Assembly (NCBI RefSeq): GCF_000293805.1
Contig: NZ_AMBZ01000001.1
Span: 896,001 to 960,000, forward strand
DNA: 64,000 bases
Direction of reading: 5' to 3'
Source of the DNA: Paenibacillus alvei DSM 29
GTDB lineage: Bacteria > Bacillota > Bacilli > Paenibacillales > Paenibacillaceae
The notes under the pieces were generated by a model. It worked only from the letters and a program-made list of their open reading frames with translations, made no database searches and was not told the DNA's origin. Both the position numbers and the translations under genes were made by a program. Shown piece by piece: positions 9,027 to 16,125 of this stretch (position 1 is its first letter; the number at the start of each line of letters is the position of its first letter).

Positions 9027-9078
9027 CCACATTATAATTATCCCCAATCCACATCATAATTATAACTTGGATTGGGAT
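9027..9078. repeat. tandem 15-bp repeat overlapped by an inverted repeat
   Basis: CCACAT(T/C)ATAATTAT occurs at 9027-9041 and 9049-9063, exactly 22 bp apart (two helical turns). An inverted repeat ATCCCCAATCC (9040-9050) / GGATTGGGAT (9069-9078) overlaps it. This is the only structure seen in the 460-bp spacer 8880-9340 besides the palindrome at 8953; a binding site for a sugar regulator is likely. Confidence 0.4.
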
Positions 9079-9340
9079 GCTGCTTATATATTAGAAATAC
9101 AAACAAAATGCCACTATATATGGGTTCCATTCGTTAAAAAGCCCAAGAATAGTATGGTATGTTTATGGTGTTTCCTGTTTATAATAAAATCAAAAGATTT
9201 TCACTTTTTTCGTTTGATCCGTTTCCATAAATGGAATTCTGGTGCTTCTATTCGGTGAGCAGTCGAACTTGCCTTTTACTATCATAAGCTACCGGATTCT
9301 GTACTTTTGAAATTCATTTTTTATAAAGGAGTTCATTCAA

Positions 9341-10137
9341 TTGCAAGATCACTCAATTCCTTCTAGTCCAGTGTATATAAGATTAACTGAGTTCTTTTTT
9401 AAGTGCACTAAACCCAGTGTGTATTATACAATTGTTAAAGTATTAATTAAAAAAATTCATGAATTTCCAGATATTTATATTGAAGAAATTGCCTATGTAG
9501 CAAATACAACACCTGCAAGCGTAACTAAATTTTGCAAAAAAATAGGTTATTCTTCTTTTAAGGAAATGAGGACTGATTTAGCTCCCTACTCTTACAAAAA
9601 TCCGTTTAGTACGATCGATTGGAGTAACTCCCCACAAAATATGATAGAAGCGATGAAAATAGAAGAACAAAATCTAAACGAGAAAATTTATGAATTAATA
9701 GACCTAGAACAGTGCAAGAGAATTGCTCAAAAGTTGGCTTCTACAACTGAAATTGCTGTTTTATGTAATACATTTAACTTTGCTTCTGCTAATATTTTAC
9801 GAGAATTACTTAGTCTTAAGGGTATTACAGTTTTTGAAATTAATCGCAAGGCGGATATTTCTGTTATAAAACAAATGCTGCGCGAAGTAGATCGTTGTTT
9901 CATCTTTTCTCTTACCGGTAAATGGTTGACAGAAAATCCCGATGTTCTTATGGAAATACAACAATCCGAAACGCCCACGTTTCTCCTGACATCTCAACCT
10001 GAACCATTCCATGCTCACATTTTTGAAGAGATTATTTCTTTGGAAGCATTTAATTTTCTTTTTATTCTAATTATTACTCCCAAAAAGTTATTCATACTAT
10101 TTTGAAAGTTATTGCCAATTACCTAACGTTGGTTTAG
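9341..10137 (+). CDS. RpiR/MurR family regulator (frame broken near the end)
   Basis: Sugar-phosphate sensing regulator: N-terminal helix-turn-helix (IEEIAYVANTTPASVTKFCK) followed by an SIS domain with FSLTGKWLTENPDV. TTG start with AAGGAG 9 nt ahead. As given, the frame stops at 10105 in an unnatural tail; restoring one T in the T5 run at 10059-10063 gives NYYSQKVIHTILKVIANYL and a stop at 10135-10137, which is the normal family C-terminus. It should govern the adjacent PTS and phospho-beta-glucosidase genes. Confidence 0.82.
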
Positions 10138-10214
10138 GTTTTCTATTTTTAGAAAACGATAAAGATAGTCAATCACTTGGTTTCCATTTATGATAAAGCT
10201 AAAGCTTAAGCTAA

Positions 10215-11711
<1,497 letters not shown>

Positions 11712-11732
11712 TGTTGTAGTTAATCTAACCCG

Positions 11733-11778
11733 AATAAGATTTGTGTAATAATACTTTGCACAAATCTTATTCTTTTTT
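11733..11778 (+). terminator. strong rho-independent terminator
   Basis: AATAAGATTTGTG / CACAAATCTTATT, a perfect 13-bp stem, followed by CTTTTTT. Ends the rpiR-type/GH1 transcription unit. Confidence 0.88.
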
Positions 11779-11798
11779 AATGGTCGGGGGAGCCTTTC

Positions 11799-11919
11799 CT
11801 TCGAAGCCATTCCTTCGCTTCCTGCGCGCGGAACGTACCCCAGGGGTTCTCATCCCGAAACTTTGCCTCCAATGCAAAAAGCCGACCTCACGCGGTCGGC
11901 TTAATGATGGTGGAGGCGA
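11799..11919. repeat. direct repeat copy 1: ssrA 3' end, terminator and flank
   Basis: First of two 121-bp copies exactly 221 bp apart; 11837-11919 is identical to 12058-12140 (83 bp), the outer part has a few changes. On the minus strand it reads as the tmRNA 3' end, then a terminator AGCCGACC / GGTCGGCT with T5, then flanking sequence. It has the structure of an attachment-site duplication left by elements that integrate at ssrA. Confidence 0.8.
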
Positions 11920-11924
11920 GGGGG
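11908..11924 (-). ncRNA. ssrA: tmRNA (ssrA) 3'-end fragment
   Basis: Minus strand CCCCCTCGCCTCCACCA, the 3' acceptor end of a tmRNA including the encoded CCA, immediately followed by its terminator hairpin. The rest of tmRNA is absent to the right (the sequence turns into unrelated TTGATTA), so this is a fragment, as in an attL scar. Confidence 0.65.
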
Positions 11925-12019
11925 TAATCAATTTCTTTATTGAACTTGCTTCGATGCTTATCCTTCGATGACTACCTTAATGGTTGAAATCGATGCCGTG
12001 CTCGTCCGCTGTTGTCTTT

Positions 12020-12140
12020 CTTCGAAGCTGCTTCTTCGCTTCCTGTGCGCGGAGCGAACCCCAGGGGTTCTCATCCCGAAACTTTGCCTCCAATGCAAAA
12101 AGCCGACCTCACGCGGTCGGCTTAATGATGGTGGAGGCGA
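12020..12140. repeat. direct repeat copy 2: ssrA 3' end, terminator and flank
   Basis: Second copy of the 121-bp repeat. It contains the last 12 nt of the tmRNA gene (12129-12140, minus strand TCGCCTCCACCA) and then diverges to the prophage-side sequence. The 100-bp segment 11920-12019 between copies looks like the remnant of a deleted or minimal element. Confidence 0.78.
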
Positions 12141-12189
12141 ACTTACACTTTTAAAAACCCTGCATAGCAGCTACAAAAATTAAAACAAA

Positions 12190-12215
12190 ACAGCCCTATA
12201 AACACTTAGGGCTGT
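12190..12215 (-). terminator. terminator overlapping the stop codon of 12206-12463
   Basis: ACAGCCCT / AGGGCTGT stem with a 10-nt loop; on the minus strand it is followed by TTTTGTTTTA. The TAA of the small gene lies inside the stem-loop. Confidence 0.75.
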
Positions 12216-12463
12216 TTCTTCAGACACGCTACCGCAAATCCATCCTCGAATCCCGAAAGATATACCTTCTCTATGATCGATAAATTTTCGTTCATTCTCT
12301 CTTCGAAATATAACAAAATTTCTGCCACCGTTGGATTTACGTAATTAGCCTCATCACAAAAGATTGAGTAAAGTTTATAAAACTCATTTTGTTCATTACA
12401 ACATTTGTCAATCATCTCACGAATCCGTTGTTGAATAAATGCATCCTTCCATTTTGAACTCAT
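12206..12463 (-). CDS. small prophage protein of unknown function
   Basis: 85 residues from ATG 12463, preceded at 11 nt by GGGAG. Helical and charged (KWKDAFIQQRIREMIDKC, then EILLYFEERMNENL); no known domain recognised. It is the leftmost prophage gene, alone in its unit, with its stop codon inside the terminator. A 34-bp palindrome lies upstream at 12525. Confidence 0.55.
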   Translation of the reverse strand: MSSKWKDAFIQQRIREMIDKCCNEQNEFYKLYSIFCDEANYVNPTVAEILLYFEERMNENLSIIEKVYLSGFEDGFAVACLKKQP

Positions 12464-12524
12464 ATGTATCAACACTCCCAGTCTTATGATGTAAGTTTAA
12501 TTTACCACGTAATAAGCCGGGGCG

Positions 12525-12558
12525 ATACGACCGATTGTGTATACAGAATCGGTCGTAT
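12525..12558. promoter_or_regulatory. 34-bp near-perfect palindrome
   Basis: Arms ATACGACCGATT / AATCGGTCGTAT (12 bp, perfect) around GTGTATACAG, whose inner TGTATACA is itself palindromic; only one pair of the 34 bp fails. There is no T-run on either side, so it is not an obvious terminator. It lies 62 bp ahead of the gene at 12206-12463 and 20 bp after the LytTR-like gene. Operator or recombination site are the likely roles. Confidence 0.6.
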
Positions 12559-12577
12559 ATGTTCATATGTTTAGGTG

Positions 12578-12910
12578 TTATAATATATAGTTATGCATCT
12601 TTTTCAGACGCTTCAAATCCCTTTTTGCTTGCCTTGTCAGGTATACATCCATTCCGTTTACCATCTTAGCCCAGTTCCCTGTGATCTTCTTTACACACCT
12701 CGGATTAATCAAGAAATTATCGCTTCGAAGATACCCCTCCATGCTCATGGCCTCGCTCAAATGATTCCAAGATGTAATGTTTCTTTTGAAACCATTCATA
12801 GTATGGTAGAGAAACTTTCTCCCTTTGGGCTTATATTCAATAAGCACAACCTCATGTATTAAATCTAATTTGCCAACTTGCCCAAAAGCTACAGCATGTA
12901 TATACATCAT
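12578..12910 (-). CDS. LytTR-like DNA-binding protein
   Basis: 110 residues; ATG 12910 is preceded by GAGGGG. The C-terminal half (GYLRSDNFLINPRCVKKI, NWAKMVNGMDVYLTRQAK) follows the beta-rich pattern of LytTR domains, which bind direct repeats with a 10-residue strand layout. There is no receiver domain; the N-terminal 50 residues look like another LytTR-type beta region. Divergent from an XRE repressor gene across a 174-bp AT-rich spacer. The family call is by pattern and of moderate certainty. Confidence 0.55.
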   Translation of the reverse strand: MMYIHAVAFGQVGKLDLIHEVVLIEYKPKGRKFLYHTMNGFKRNITSWNHLSEAMSMEGYLRSDNFLINPRCVKKITGNWAKMVNGMDVYLTRQAKRDLKRLKKMHNYIL

Positions 12911-13084
12911 TAATCCCCTCTTTACTCGATTAGAGTGTTTATTTTAGTATGCCCATATTCGACTTACTAGAATCAAAATATAACATCCCGTAATGAATCA
13001 TTTTTATTAATATTTCCCTTATCGCAACAACCATTCTTTCCTGTTTTCGCCATAGCTATACTGGTGTTTGAAAGGGTGAAGTAT

Positions 13085-13375
13085 ATGTTTCGGGAAAGAT
13101 TAAAAACTCTTCGGGGGATAGCCAACAAGAACCAACAGGAAGTAGCCGACGAACTTGGTATCAATCGTTCTACATATGGCGGTTACGAAAGCGGCCAACG
13201 TGAACCGGACTTTGAAACGCTAAAGCAAATTGCAGAATATTTTAATGTGACTACCGATTACTTGCTTGGGGTATCTGTTTCGCCTCCATACATATTGACT
13301 GCATTGACGAATGATGAGGTCACTTTTATTAAAGGGGCATTAGATGTATACAGAGAAGCAAAAAGTAAAATATAA
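13085..13375 (+). CDS. XRE-family transcriptional regulator
   Basis: 96 residues from ATG 13085 (GAAAGGGTG upstream). A textbook Cro/CI helix-turn-helix (NQQEVADELGINRSTYGGYE, then FNVTTDYLLG) with a short tail, like many small phage repressors or orphan regulators. It has no peptidase domain. Divergent from the LytTR-like gene, so the two probably control each other or share a promoter region. Confidence 0.88.
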   Translation: MFRERLKTLRGIANKNQQEVADELGINRSTYGGYESGQREPDFETLKQIAEYFNVTTDYLLGVSVSPPYILTALTNDEVTFIKGALDVYREAKSKI

Positions 13376-13384
13376 TCAATACAA

Positions 13385-13415
13385 AAAGCCCCGGGCGTGA
13401 GCACCGAGGCTTTCA
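13385..13415 (+). terminator. terminator between convergent genes
   Basis: AGCCCCGG / CCGAGGCT stem (one wobble) followed by TTTC, with A-rich sequence on the other side; it can serve both the XRE gene and the DUF4064-like gene. Confidence 0.6.
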
Positions 13416-13442
13416 TACGTTGATTATGTATGCTGTATTATG

Positions 13443-13769
13443 TTATGCTGCAGCAGCTTTATTTTTTGCGAATATTCCCATGAATCCCGCTACAATGAAA
13501 AGCACACCAGACAGAATGTAGAACATTGAGATGCTTATAAATCCGGCGATGCCACTTACAAGCATTAACCATCCCGCTACTTTAGGCTTGCTTTTTGAAA
13601 GGGCAGCTCCAACAATCCCTAAGATACTAAACAAAAGTGCGGATATCGCCAATCCAGTAACACTGGATGTTCCTGTACTAGAGAGTGCGGCGTCTACCCC
13701 TCCAATAAACATAGCAATTAATGATGCGATAATACCAAAAATACCTCCAACTAACCCCATTGCAAACAT
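13443..13769 (-). CDS. DUF4064-like small membrane protein
   Basis: 108 residues from ATG 13769 with AAGGAGG upstream. Four hydrophobic segments with Gly/Ala-rich helices (MGLVGGIFGIIASLIAMFIG at the start) and a short KNKAAAA tail. The layout fits the DUF4064 family of small Firmicutes membrane proteins, which occur both in chromosomes and prophages. A lysogenic-conversion role (change of the host envelope) is possible but not shown. Confidence 0.7.
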   Translation of the reverse strand: MFAMGLVGGIFGIIASLIAMFIGGVDAALSSTGTSSVTGLAISALLFSILGIVGAALSKSKPKVAGWLMLVSGIAGFISISMFYILSGVLFIVAGFMGIFAKNKAAAA

Positions 13770-13910
13770 TTTAAAGCCTCCTTGATTATGTAAACTCACT
13801 TAGATTATTCTCCATAATTCGCCATTATCCTGCTTTTGAGATGAAAATTTTAGTTAAATAGCACTAGGTAAACACTAGTATTAACGATGCATTATAGCTA
13901 CTATAACAAA

Positions 13911-13936
13911 AACCCCGGATTACTCCGAGGCTTCTT
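13911..13936 (-). terminator. terminator containing the stop codon of 13920-14309
   Basis: Minus strand GCCTCGGA-GTAA-TCCGGGG followed by TTTTT; the TAA of the resolvase-like gene lies in the loop. Confidence 0.7.
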
Positions 13937-14309
13937 GTTCTTTTCTTATTTTATCAATACCGCAGATAAATTCTAATTCCTTCAAGCTCCTATCATTGGC
14001 GTTTGCCGATACCACGTTATAATTTGCATTCTTAGCGAATTGAACGAACTCATTCATTTTCGTCAAATCTCGATATAGTCTATCGAACGATTTCACAATC
14101 AGTGTTTTCCCATGGTTCGCTTTGATGTATTCCTTCATTTTACCAAGTTCTGGCCGTACATCATTCGCGCTTAACCCGTGATCTTTAAAAACTAATTCCG
14201 GCTTGTATCCATGCTCATCAGCATACTGTTTACAAAGTTCTAGTTGGGCGTTAATATCTTGTTCAGTCGTTGCTGTACGGCAATACACTACAGCTTTCTT
14301 ATCACTCAT
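13920..14309 (-). CDS. resolvase-fold protein lacking the catalytic serine
   Basis: 129 residues covering only the N-terminal catalytic domain of serine recombinases. The domain signature is there (LVFKDHGLSANDVRPELGKM, then LIVKSFDRLYRDLTKM with the two conserved arginines), but the first motif reads YCRTATTEQ where active enzymes have YVRVSTxxQ, so alanine replaces the nucleophile. No DNA-binding helix-turn-helix follows. Such proteins probably act as binding or regulatory partners. It overlaps no gene but is 15 nt downstream of a ribbon-helix-helix-like protein, likely its partner. Confidence 0.8.
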   Translation of the reverse strand: MSDKKAVVYCRTATTEQDINAQLELCKQYADEHGYKPELVFKDHGLSANDVRPELGKMKEYIKANHGKTLIVKSFDRLYRDLTKMNEFVQFAKNANYNVVSANANDRSLKELEFICGIDKIRKEQEASE

Positions 14310-14324
14310 TCGGATCAGCCTCAC

Positions 14325-14507
14325 TTATTTTTGAATTGTTTCAATTATCTCTTCTACCTTTTGCTTTAATTCAGGCCGACTATCCATATATTCAAGAAAC
14401 GCCTCTTCTAAAAGATCTTTTTGATCTCTACCCGTCACAAAGGCGGCTGTTCTTAGTCGTGTTATAAAGTCTTCATTAAATCGAAATGCAGCAGGTTTGT
14501 TCGCCAA
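14325..14507 (-). CDS. small ribbon-helix-helix-like protein
   Basis: About 60 residues; the TTG at 14507 is best placed behind AAAGAGGTG (GTG at 14516 is the alternative). The sequence AAFRFNEDFITRLRTAAFVTG resembles the strand-helix of CopG/Arc-type proteins. It is followed directly by the serine-less resolvase-fold gene. A DNA-binding role in control of the accessory zone is likely but not proven. Confidence 0.6.
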   Translation of the reverse strand: MANKPAAFRFNEDFITRLRTAAFVTGRDQKDLLEEAFLEYMDSRPELKQKVEEIIETIQK

Positions 14508-14512
14508 CCGGA

Positions 14513-14602
14513 TCACCTCTTTTTATTTTGTAACGCTGTAAATAAGGCAACCAGCGACACAGCTAGTCCAACAACGGAGATGATGAGGGTTAAGGTTTCC
14601 AT
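14513..14602 (-). CDS. 29-residue membrane peptide
   Basis: METLTLIISVVGLAVSLVAL then a basic end (FTALQNKKR). One membrane helix and a positive tail, the build of small holin-like or type I toxin peptides of Firmicutes prophages. AAAGGAGG stands 7 nt before the ATG, so it is surely translated if transcribed. The stop overlaps the ribosome site of the RHH-like gene. Confidence 0.6.
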   Translation of the reverse strand: METLTLIISVVGLAVSLVALFTALQNKKR

Positions 14603-14614
14603 TGGACGGCCTCC

Positions 14615-14644
14615 TTTACAAAGTAGGTATGCAGAGGGTATGAT
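14615..14644 (+). promoter_or_regulatory. plus-strand promoter for a short antisense RNA
   Basis: TTTACA (14615-14620) and TATGAT (14639-14644) with an 18-nt spacer, on the strand opposite to all surrounding coding genes. Confidence 0.5.
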
Positions 14645-14650
14645 AAGCGT

Positions 14651-14737
14651 AAGATGATAGGGAGCAGGAGGGGACTTGCGTCCCCGCCTTGCTTGGTTCT
14701 TCGGCCTCTTACGTTCGCGGCGTAAGGGGCTTTTACT
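14651..14737 (+). ncRNA. candidate antisense antitoxin RNA
   Basis: Predicted RNA of about 85 nt from the promoter at 14615-14644 to a terminator GCCTCTTACG / CGTAAGGGGC with TTTT (14704-14734); a second hairpin GGGGAC-TTGC-GTCCCC lies at 14670-14685. It would be fully complementary to the 3' untranslated part of the mRNA for the 32-residue membrane peptide at 14733-14831, as in the TxpA/RatA and BsrG/SR4 systems of Bacillus. Predicted from sequence only. Confidence 0.5.
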
Positions 14738-14831
14738 TTAGACGGCGCTTATCTCGCGCTACTTGGTAATTGACCCAAGCAGTTGCAAGATTGACAACCG
14801 CCGTCAGGAAGAGAATAATTGCAATCCCCAT
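14733..14831 (-). CDS. 32-residue membrane peptide, candidate type I toxin
   Basis: MGIAIILFLTAVVNLATAWV followed by a basic tail NYQVARDKRRLK: a single membrane helix with a charged end, the form of type I toxins. The ATG has GGAGAAGG upstream. Its promoter at 14879-14907 is close to consensus (TTGACA-N17-TATTAT), and an oppositely directed short RNA is predicted over its 3' untranslated region. Toxicity is an inference. Confidence 0.62.
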   Translation of the reverse strand: MGIAIILFLTAVVNLATAWVNYQVARDKRRLK

Positions 14832-14878
14832 CTCTTACCTTCTCCTTTCCGGAGTGCTTAACACACCCTCTATTTAGT

Positions 14879-14911
14879 ATAATATACCATTATCGTATTG
14901 CTGTCAATACG
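14879..14911 (-). promoter_or_regulatory. strong sigma-A promoter overlapped by an 18-bp palindrome
   Basis: Minus strand TTGACA (14907-14902), 17-nt spacer, TATTAT (14884-14879), about 50 nt ahead of the 32-residue peptide. CGTATTG-N4-CAATACG, a perfect 18-bp palindrome at 14894-14911, covers the -35 box, so a repressor very likely controls this promoter. Confidence 0.72.
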
Positions 14912-14919
14912 TTTTATGA

Positions 14920-14966
14920 TAAAAAGAAACAGAGCCGCTAGGTTATTCCTTTGGCTCTGTTTTTTC
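14920..14966. terminator. bidirectional terminator containing the stop codon of 14943-15167
   Basis: ACAGAGCC (14929-14936) / GGCTCTGT (14953-14960), T-run on both strands. On the minus strand the TAA of the XRE gene falls in the loop. Confidence 0.75.
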
Positions 14967-15167
14967 TTCTGATACATGATCCAGTATTTCATCTAACCTG
15001 CAATCAAGTGCAATACAAAGCTTGTCTAGCGTTTCGAAATGAACCTGTTTTGCTCGACCATGATACAGTTCCGTAACAGTGTTGCGAGCAAGCCCTGTCA
15101 TATTAACGACATCTGAGATTTTCAATCGCTTTCGCCCCATAACCTCACTCAATTTGTTTGCGATCAT
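14943..15167 (-). CDS. XRE-family regulator (small)
   Basis: 74 residues from ATG 15167 behind AAAGAGGTG. Helix-turn-helix KISDVVNMTGLARNTVTELY and the ending LCIALDCRLDEILDHV are those of the short Cro/CI-type (YozG-like) regulators. Divergent from the small gene at 15327 across a spacer with two copies of AAGTTGAACATTT, its probable operators. Confidence 0.88.
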   Translation of the reverse strand: MIANKLSEVMGRKRLKISDVVNMTGLARNTVTELYHGRAKQVHFETLDKLCIALDCRLDEILDHVSEEKTEPKE

Positions 15168-15216
15168 GTGCTCACCTCTTTCCAACATAATAGCAATGGT
15201 GAACAAAATAATCAAT

Positions 15217-15283
15217 AAGTTGAACATTTTTGTTGACTAGTTGATTAATATGTTCTATATTATGTATAACAAGTTGAACATTT
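15217..15283. promoter_or_regulatory. direct repeats AAGTTGAACATTT in divergent spacer
   Basis: Identical 13-bp copies at 15217-15229 and 15271-15283 (54 bp apart), with further TTGATTA and TTGACTA elements between. Likely binding sites for the XRE protein encoded at 14943-15167. Confidence 0.5.
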
Positions 15284-15326
15284 AAATCATCATGTTGATT
15301 ATTGAAGTTGAAAGGGTGACGACGAT

Positions 15327-15536
15327 ATGAGGTTATTTTCGAGCCGAGAAAGCATCCAAGACTTTGTTGAATTGTTCCAAGAATACAAAAAAGACGGCAA
15401 TTCATTAGAAATTGATGTCGTATACGTATTGACGCTTGCTTGGATTGAATCAATCTTGCTTTTGTGCAACATTGAAGACAATCAAAAATTTTACCGCATC
15501 AAAAACTTGATTGAAGCGTCAAGACTTAGCATTTAA
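15327..15536 (+). CDS. small prophage protein of unknown function
   Basis: 69 residues, ATG preceded by GAAAGGGTG. Mostly helical (FVELFQEYKKDGNSLEIDVV, then LTLAWIESILLLCNI); no family recognised. Divergent from the XRE gene whose repeats lie in its promoter region, so it is a likely target of that repressor. Confidence 0.55.
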   Translation: MRLFSSRESIQDFVELFQEYKKDGNSLEIDVVYVLTLAWIESILLLCNIEDNQKFYRIKNLIEASRLSI

Positions 15537-15551
15537 GCAAGGAGGCATTTC

Positions 15552-15580
15552 ATGACTTGGGCTGGGTAAAATCCCAGCCC
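15552..15580 (+). promoter_or_regulatory. five-codon ORF (MTWAG) fused to a perfect hairpin
   Basis: AAGGAGG at about 15539 precedes ATG-ACT-TGG-GCT-GGG-TAA (15552-15569). The last codons form the left arm of GGGCTGGG-TAAAA-TCCCAGCCC (15559-15580). No T-run follows, so it is not a plain terminator. It could be a leader-peptide control element or simply a decayed gene start; the 150-bp spacer holds nothing else clear. Confidence 0.3.
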
Positions 15581-15686
15581 TTCGGGGCGATGGTCGCGGA
15601 TATCCGCTGAATAATTTTGTGATGGAAAGAGTGTTGTAGTGTAGTAACATATACTGTAAACAGATCAGTGCGAAGGAGTGTAGGAA

Positions 15687-16016
15687 ATGAAAATTGATGT
15701 TTATGAGGAACGTTTTGGAAGCAAGTTGGTTGCTATGTTGGTGGCAGACGATGGATCTAAACGTGAATTGGTAAGATCAGAAATAGGCAATGATGATCTG
15801 CTGAATAGAATTGAGGCTATGAATTTATCACATCTGACAGTTACATTTCATTGGGCGGCTGATAAGTGTAAGGTGTGTGACGGTACTAAATCGTATGAGC
15901 TGGAACAAGGCGGGATTGTTACTCCTGTATCCTGCACTTATTGTGACGATGATGGTAATTGGTTGGGGATTGGAGACAAAGATGCTTGCAGTAATCAGCG
16001 ACGGCAAAACAATTAA
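15687..16016 (+). CDS. prophage protein with DnaJ-type cysteine pairs
   Basis: 109 residues, GAAGGAGTG upstream. The N-terminal 60 residues are mixed alpha-beta; the second half has CKVCDGTKSYEL and CTYCDDDGNW, two C-x2-C pairs like one zinc module of DnaJ. Such proteins are common near Firmicutes prophage lysogeny genes; function unknown. Followed by a terminator at 16039-16081 and convergent with the amidase. Confidence 0.6.
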   Translation: MKIDVYEERFGSKLVAMLVADDGSKRELVRSEIGNDDLLNRIEAMNLSHLTVTFHWAADKCKVCDGTKSYELEQGGIVTPVSCTYCDDDGNWLGIGDKDACSNQRRQNN

Positions 16017-16038
16017 ATTTGAGATAGCAGAGTAACCA

Positions 16039-16081
16039 AACACGAGCCGCAGGGATGCCCTCCCATACAGCTCGTGTTTTT
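16039..16081 (+). terminator. terminator after 15687-16016
   Basis: AACACGAGC / GCTCGTGTT perfect 9-bp stem followed by TTTTT; lies between two convergent genes. Confidence 0.75.
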
Positions 16082-16125
16082 GTGTAGGCACAGCCTAACA
16101 CGGTTCCACTGTACATCAATCTATA

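Noticed and set aside
9067-9258. 63-codon open frame in the PTS-rpiR spacer
   Set aside because: No ribosome site, odd composition, and it covers the repeat structure of a regulatory region.
11741-12183. Two similar open frames (each with GVLIPKLCLQCKKPTSRGRL) over the ssrA repeats
   Set aside because: They are translations of the duplicated ssrA terminator and flank; no ribosome sites and no protein-like composition.
12206-16016. Missing cpaF C-terminus or integrase core at the left prophage end
   Set aside because: None of the frames on either strand resembles the GHANSPRDMLSRLE region, so no left cpaF junction can be claimed.
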